DNA of 64,000 nt from positions 14,275,001 to 14,339,000 of the forward strand of contig NC_088331.1 of assembly GCF_036884655.1 (NCBI RefSeq), given 5' to 3'. Both the position numbers and the translations under genes were made by a program. The notes beneath the pieces are model-generated. The model worked only from the letters and a program-made list of their open reading frames with translations. It had not been told where the DNA came from and searched no databases. The DNA comes from Musa acuminata AAA Group. Taxonomy: Eukaryota > Streptophyta > Magnoliopsida > Zingiberales > Musaceae. Every line of letters starts with the position of its first letter. The first letter of the stretch is position 1. Shown here one piece after another: positions 58,762 to 64,000 of this stretch.

Positions 58762-61130
58762 ATGAAGTCTTCCTCCCCCGCCGCCTCCGTCTTCGGCGGC
58801 AACCCGGCGGACGCCATCACCCGCCGCTGCCTCGCCCCGCTCCCCTTCCTCATGGTCGTCGCCCTCTCTCTCATCCTGCTCTACCGCGCAACCACGCCCG
58901 CGTTGCCCTTCCCCCAGTCGTCCCTCCGCGTAGACCAAGCGCCTACCGTCGTCTCTTCCGAGCCGCCGCCGAGCTCCTCTCCTCCCCCGGTGAGTCCGTG
59001 AAGTACTTTTACTAGCTAGGAAAAAGAAGGAGGAGAAGAAGAAAGATCCCTGGAGCATGAGTATCGTGGTCTCGTTGTGGTGGTTGCAGCAGGAAGGGCA
59101 GGACGAGAGGCTGGAGAGAGTGCTGAGGGAGGCGGCCACCGAGGACAAGACGGTGATACTGACCTCCCTGAACGGCTTCTGGTCGGCTCCCGGATCGGTG
59201 CTGGATCTGTTCCTCGAGAGCTTCCGCATCGGCGACGGCACGCGCGAGCTGCTGAACCACCTGGTGATCGTCGCGGTGGACGACAGGGCGTACGAGCGGT
59301 GCCTCGCGGTGCACCGCCACTGCTTCGATTTTAAGACCGAGGGGGTGGATTTCTCCGGCGAGAAGGTCTTCAACACGCCCGAGTACTTGGACATGATGTG
59401 GGCGAGGCTGGATTTCCTTCGCCTAGTTCTTGAGAAAGGCTACAACTTCATCTTCTCGGTGAGTCCTGCCTTCAATTAAATAAAAATCATATATAAATTT
59501 TGCTTCCTAAATAGTGATTTTGGTATATGGATTCTAAATGATATTAATGTTCTTTATGCAATATTGACTAAGATTAGCTAGTTTAAATTTTTGCATAAAT
59601 ATTAATGTCATTTTCATGTTTTAAAAGACGGATAGTGGAGAACAATAAGATGAATTGGGGTCAAACATAATAGGTCATTATTTCATGGCCTTTGCTACCT
59701 AATCTAGGAAAAAAATATGATTTTTTACCCCCACTTACGTCTCCCCACCGGCAAATGAGAGGCACGTCCGTCCCACATGAGCCCACGTGACATCTCCAAT
59801 TTCCACGGGGGTAGGAACCATTTGAAGAATGGGAAAGTGTCGGTCTTTCCCATAAAATCATGTCGGTTGATGTTTTTTATTATTTTGAAGAATAATAAAA
59901 CCATTTGAAGAATGGAAATGTTAAGAATATAATAAATAGGTCATCCATGTCTCATGGAAGGCCATAAGCTTTTTTTAAATGCACTAGTTCTGATTAAAAA
60001 GAAAAAAGATGGTATTTGAAAAAAAAAAAACTTATGAATAGAGAAATAAATAAATAAAAATTAATGGATAGTGTCTCCTCTACTAGCTTACGCTCGAAAT
60101 CATATTGTTCATAAAATTAATTTCTATTTGACGTCCCCAAAAAGTCCTTTTCTGAGTTCGTCATACTAATATCATTTTATTTCATGCAATTTATGAGCTA
60201 CTCTCCATAGCGTCACATTTACTATGTTTCATGACAATTAATTATTCTATATCAAATACTTGTAAAAGAAAAACCACAATTCTGGGAGCTCAACTGCAAG
60301 TCTGGTGGTATCAGATAACAGTTGCGTAGTGTGGTGAGATTAACCACCATTCTCGACAGTCATTGACATGATTTTGGTGATATGGTAACAGAGCATCTGA
60401 TCAACTCCACTGCTGGTTGCATTGCAGGATGTAGATGTGATGTGGTTCCGGAATCCATTGCCATACTTCTACGCAGATGGAGATTTCCAGATTTCCTGCG
60501 ACAACTTTTTGGGGGGTCCTACTAATCTCAAGAACTGGCCGAACAACGGATTCAACTACGTGAAGTCCAACCACAGAAGCATCGAGTTCTACAAGTATTG
60601 GTACTCGTCGCGATTGAGGTTCCCTGGAGTTCATGAGCAGAACGTGCTTAACATCATCAAGTACGATCCATCTGTGAGGCGAATGGGAGTGGGCATTAAG
60701 TTTCTGAGCACCGAGCGCTTCGGTGGGTTTTGCGAGCCAAGCAGAGATCTTAATAAGGTGTGCACTATGCACGCCAACTGCTGTATCGGATTAGGCAAAA
60801 AGATCGACGATTTGAGAGCGATGCTCGACGACTGGAGGAAGTTTATGTCACTGCCGCAGGACACAGAGATGAAGAGCAGGTTCTCGTGGAGCATTCCGCA
60901 AAGTTGCAGGTAAACGAGCATATTCGTTTCTTGATCGAGTGGCCTTTTGGCTAAGATCAAGTGTTATACGTTAAGCATCTTCTTGATCTCATAAGGTTTT
61001 GATGCTAGTTCTCATCAATTTATCAGATTGCTTTTCTTGAGGTGGGGAGATATCTCACTAGAAATATTTTCCTTATTGCAGGTTACCTCCGGGGTTTTTC
61101 AGTGACAAGGAACAAAAGCATCATCTGTGA
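58762..61130 (+). CDS. Nucleotide-diphospho-sugar transferase (At4g15970-like, GT77-type fold)
   Basis: Four exons, 58762-58989, 59090-59458, 60428-60909 and 61082-61130, with GT-AG junctions in phase, give about 375 aa ending QKHHL. A short basic N-terminus and one hydrophobic segment (residues about 24-42, LAPLPFLMVVALSLILLY) predict a type II Golgi membrane protein. A Pro/Ser-rich stem follows. The catalytic domain matches the plant Nucleotid_trans family (PF03407): LVIVAVDDRAYERC, FIFSDVDVMWFRNPLPYFYA with the metal-binding DVD (200-202), then NNGFNYVKSN and HEQNVLN. The acceptor substrate is unknown; relatives act on cell-wall arabinosylated or pectic glycans. The GC-rich first two exons contrast with the rest, a monocot pattern. 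ATG 58654 is an alternative in-frame start that would add 36 residues. Confidence 0.9.
59459..60427 (+). other. Intron 2 of the glycosyltransferase gene
   Basis: 969 bp, AT-rich, with GTGAGT donor and ATTGCAG acceptor. The acceptor lies directly before the codons for the catalytic DVD motif. No gene or element is seen inside. Confidence 0.75.
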
Positions 61131-61634
61131 CATTTAACATTTTTCATTTCCTTAATTCTTTTCATACATGAACAAAGATTTCAATAATGTAATTTGGTGG
61201 GATCACAACATTGTGAAAGGAAGGAATGCAGAAGATTAGTCCTAAACATAATGAGTTAGGGAAGTTTGATATGCTTCAATGCTCAAAGTTAGTTTCAGAA
61301 ATATAGATAATGTTTTTGTCAGCAACAAAGATTCTCATTGTTCAAATATATAACCTGGTATCTCACAAAAATGCAACCCCTCCATCGTGAAATAAGATTC
61401 TCAGGGCAGCAAAATCAAAGGAAATAATACTTATAAAGGCAAATTGATTTAAGTTACAGACTCATCAAATGTTATTCATAGAAACTTAAATTTCAAATCT
61501 ACAAAATTTACCTACAGCCTCATTGAAAATACACCAGCCGACATGATTTATTTGGAAATGGAGGCCAAATATGTCGAGAGCCTCCATTCTTTACAGGCTA
61601 CAGAATGGAAGAATGGGGAACTAAAAGTTTAGCA

Positions 61635-63797
61635 TCAAATGTTGCCGTCCAGAGCACCCTTTAGGACATGTAGACCTTCTAAGGATATGCTCCTTCGAAC
61701 TCGAGTCCTCGGGATCTCAATGGGCGGTGGCGGATCTGGAGTAAAGCAGATGACCACGACAGTTAGATTGTCACAAGTGTTCCGCTTCAGCGCTTCTCGC
61801 ACAAGCTCTCTCGAGCATTTCTCAGGATCATTGTGAAGCATCAGCTCCTTCCTAGTTATCGTCACTGCACATTGACTGCTCATGACATCCCAAAGGCCAT
61901 CACAGCCTATTACTAAAAACTCATCCTCTTCTGTTAGGATTGCTTCCTGTAACTCTGGTTCAGCGCTAAGGGGGCACGCAGAACCTTTGGAGCCCTTCAT
62001 GTGCCAGTCACCGAGAGCCCTTGCTACAGATAGCTGACCATTAAGATATCCGTCGTAAACACTGCCACCTAGCTTCTCAATTCTAAGCCGTTCAGCATTG
62101 CAGTTAGGTTTATGGTCTCTGGAAAGTTCGATTGCTCTGCCACGCTTCCCTAATACAGCTCGGCAATCACCTGCATTAGCAATGAGCAACGACCTACAAG
62201 GGAAAGAAATTTGGAATTTATAACGTACAGGCAACTCGTCGAAGAAAATCAAGTATTCAATTAATATTAACCAGCATATAACAAATCCTAGAGGAGAGCA
62301 ATAGAAATAAACAATCGAAAGATCTTGCATGTTTCTTGAACACGGAAGTTATACAACATATCAAATTATCCAAGCAAAATTTTCCACCTAAAGACTCTGT
62401 AAACTGTCAATTCTCTGACCACAAATTAAATTATGATACAGCACAAAGCATGACAGATCTAATTATGAAGTAACATGGGCAGTAAAGAGTGCCAATATCA
62501 AAGGACTTGAAAGAAAATGTCATACAGAACAATTTCATTCAGACCTTAAATATTACAGATTTGATACTGTTGATCTGTCGACATGAGATAATCACGTCTT
62601 CGGACAAACTGAAAACTTTGTTGACGATGAAGAATAAATATTAATTTCAAAAGAAAATCTACAATGATAAATTATGCGCTTCCACAGAAAATATATTGGA
62701 TAACTGCCGTTACATTCAAGGCCTTATAGTGCTTACATAATGCAGTTCTCGGCTATTGAACAGTAAAATGTTCATAAAGCATTAACATTCAACTACCAAC
62801 ACATCAACTTCATTACATCTTACAGGATAAATACTGTTAGGAAGTAACATCAAACCTTACCTTCCCAAAATAAGGGCAGTAAGTGCTGTAGTTCCAGAAG
62901 TGCGATCAAGTGAATGGGAATCAGCAAGCGCATAATCAGCTTTAATAAATGCACTCTTTATGGCCTTCTCCACACTAGACGGGAAATGGCCGTCCTCAAT
63001 TATGTACTTAAGGATATTATTTCGAACAAAATATGCTGCATCCACACCACCATGTCCATCAAAAACCTGCAAATTCAAACTGCTTAATCTCAGTGACCGC
63101 TCAGCAGATCACTAACTGTAACAGGGTCCAAAATATTGACACCATTAATTGCAATCACCAAAAAGGGGGTTACAACAGCAATATAGACCATCAAATGCTA
63201 AGAACAATATCTGAAAGATCAAGAGGTCAACAAAATGCTAAGCAGCAGAGCACATTATGGCCAAATACGAGACCATGTAACAATCACGAAATGAGAAGAA
63301 TTGAACTCCACATAAGTGAATCTCACTCCATAAAAAGCACCAGGAGATGGGAAACTGGGGGAAGCTCTAAGATGTTCGACAAGATTATCTATGCAGATGT
63401 GCTCATCCTCCATGTGTGACTTGGGCCCGATCTCTGAACAGCTTCCCGACCGGAACACAGGCAAGAATCCAGTCTGCCTTTCCTGTGGAGAAATCAAAGC
63501 AAGAGTCCCCAAATCCAAACCCTGGAAAAATTAGGCAATTGGGTCATGATCATTAAAAATATGGCGATGGAATTGCCAGGTTCAAATAGACAGGCTCATA
63601 AAGGAAAAATAAAAACACACTAATCTAGCCAAACGGACCAGCCGTGCAGTGCTCACGGAATGCCGAATGACCGAGAGGTGTCGAGGGGGTTTCCTGACTC
63701 TCGCATCCTTCACGCTCTCCGAGGACTCAGGATCTTCGTTGCCACCACCGGTTGAAGATCCATTAGCCTTGCTTCCGTGCATTCCGTCCAACATCAT
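61635..63797 (-). CDS. Protein phosphatase 2C (PP2C), DBP1/PP2C27-like
   Basis: Minus strand, four exons: 63797-63621, 63521-63327, 63066-62861 and 62193-61635. All junctions are GT-AG and in phase, giving 378 aa. The N-terminal 60 residues are Ser/Gly/Glu-rich and variable. The PP2C domain begins at about residue 80: [34 protein letters not shown] (metal-binding Asp and Gly of DGHGG, 127-131), [60 protein letters not shown] and [10 protein letters not shown]. All Mg/Mn-binding motifs are present, so a Ser/Thr phosphatase activity is expected. No transmembrane segment is seen. Two adjacent ATGs (63797, 63794) are possible starts, and an in-frame stop lies upstream. It is convergent with the glycosyltransferase gene, about 500 bases apart. 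Confidence 0.92.
62194..62860 (-). other. Intron 3 of the PP2C gene
   Basis: 667 bp, AT-rich, separating TALILG from [10 protein letters not shown]. No other feature is seen. Confidence 0.75.
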
Positions 63798-64000
63798 CAA
63801 TGGGGGTGAGGATTCGGTGCCGGGTAACCTGATCCCTTCCGAGCCATTAATGCAACTGTCTAGAAATAGAAGCAATGATTCAAAGTGACCTTTCAAGCGG
63901 TGGTACCGTTTCGCAATCTAGTACCTCTCCGCCACCGTGTGATATCAAATATGTAGAGATCCAATCGGAACAAAGGTAATCACCTCAGAAAAAGTTGCTC
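63798..64000 (-). other. 5' leader and proximal promoter of the PP2C gene, cut by the window edge
   Basis: An in-frame stop (TAG on the minus strand, around 63917-63919) precedes the ATG with no earlier in-frame ATG. The promoter extends beyond the window. Confidence 0.5.

Overview
This is plant nuclear DNA, and everything in it fits a monocot. It has spliced genes with GT-AG introns, an AT-rich transposon-filled background, and a glycosyltransferase gene whose first exons are far more GC-rich than its last ones (a gradient typical of commelinid monocots). From memory, the GTACCG-rich small transposon and the retrotransposon mix suggest Zingiberales (banana/Ensete type). That placement is inference and was not tested by any search.

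Layout. (1) 1-19.6 kb is a decayed auxin response factor gene of the ARF6/ARF8 class, plus strand. About fourteen exons can be recognised. Its lesions are a 1-base deletion, two or more nonsense codons and a 280-bp hAT-type MITE inside an exon. One intron has grown to 10.3 kb and holds a 5'-truncated Sirevirus-like Copia element between 0.76-kb direct repeats; the last recognisable exon is duplicated. The miR167 target site is still readable. (2) 19.6-28 kb is mostly anonymous and microsatellite-rich, with a relic hAT transposase on the minus strand near 21.2-22.1 kb. (3) 28.0-30.1 kb is an apparently intact six-exon GARP/MYB-like transcription factor (309 aa) with an LxLxL repression-type motif. 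(4) 32.4-47.4 kb is a nested transposon stack: an old Ale/Retrofit-like Copia element, split by a 10.07-kb Sirevirus-like element with a 5-bp target duplication. That Sirevirus-like element contains the 3' end of a third Copia element and an extra plant-transposon ORF. A second copy of the hAT MITE sits in the oldest layer. (5) 48.1-55.8 kb is a Tnt1/Tork-like Copia element, nearly complete but broken by three nonsense codons and two frameshifts, with a very long repeat-rich leader. (6) 58.7-61.1 kb is an intact-looking four-exon Golgi-type glycosyltransferase gene (about 375 aa). (7) 61.6-63.8 kb, minus strand, is a four-exon PP2C protein phosphatase gene (378 aa), convergent with the glycosyltransferase.

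The three intact genes are not an obvious pathway. No new system of cooperating genes was found. The most interesting content is the layered history of the dead ARF locus (it may still act as a miR167 target) and the chimeric Sirevirus-like element. Exon boundaries were placed by eye from family knowledge and splice signals, so single-base uncertainty is possible.
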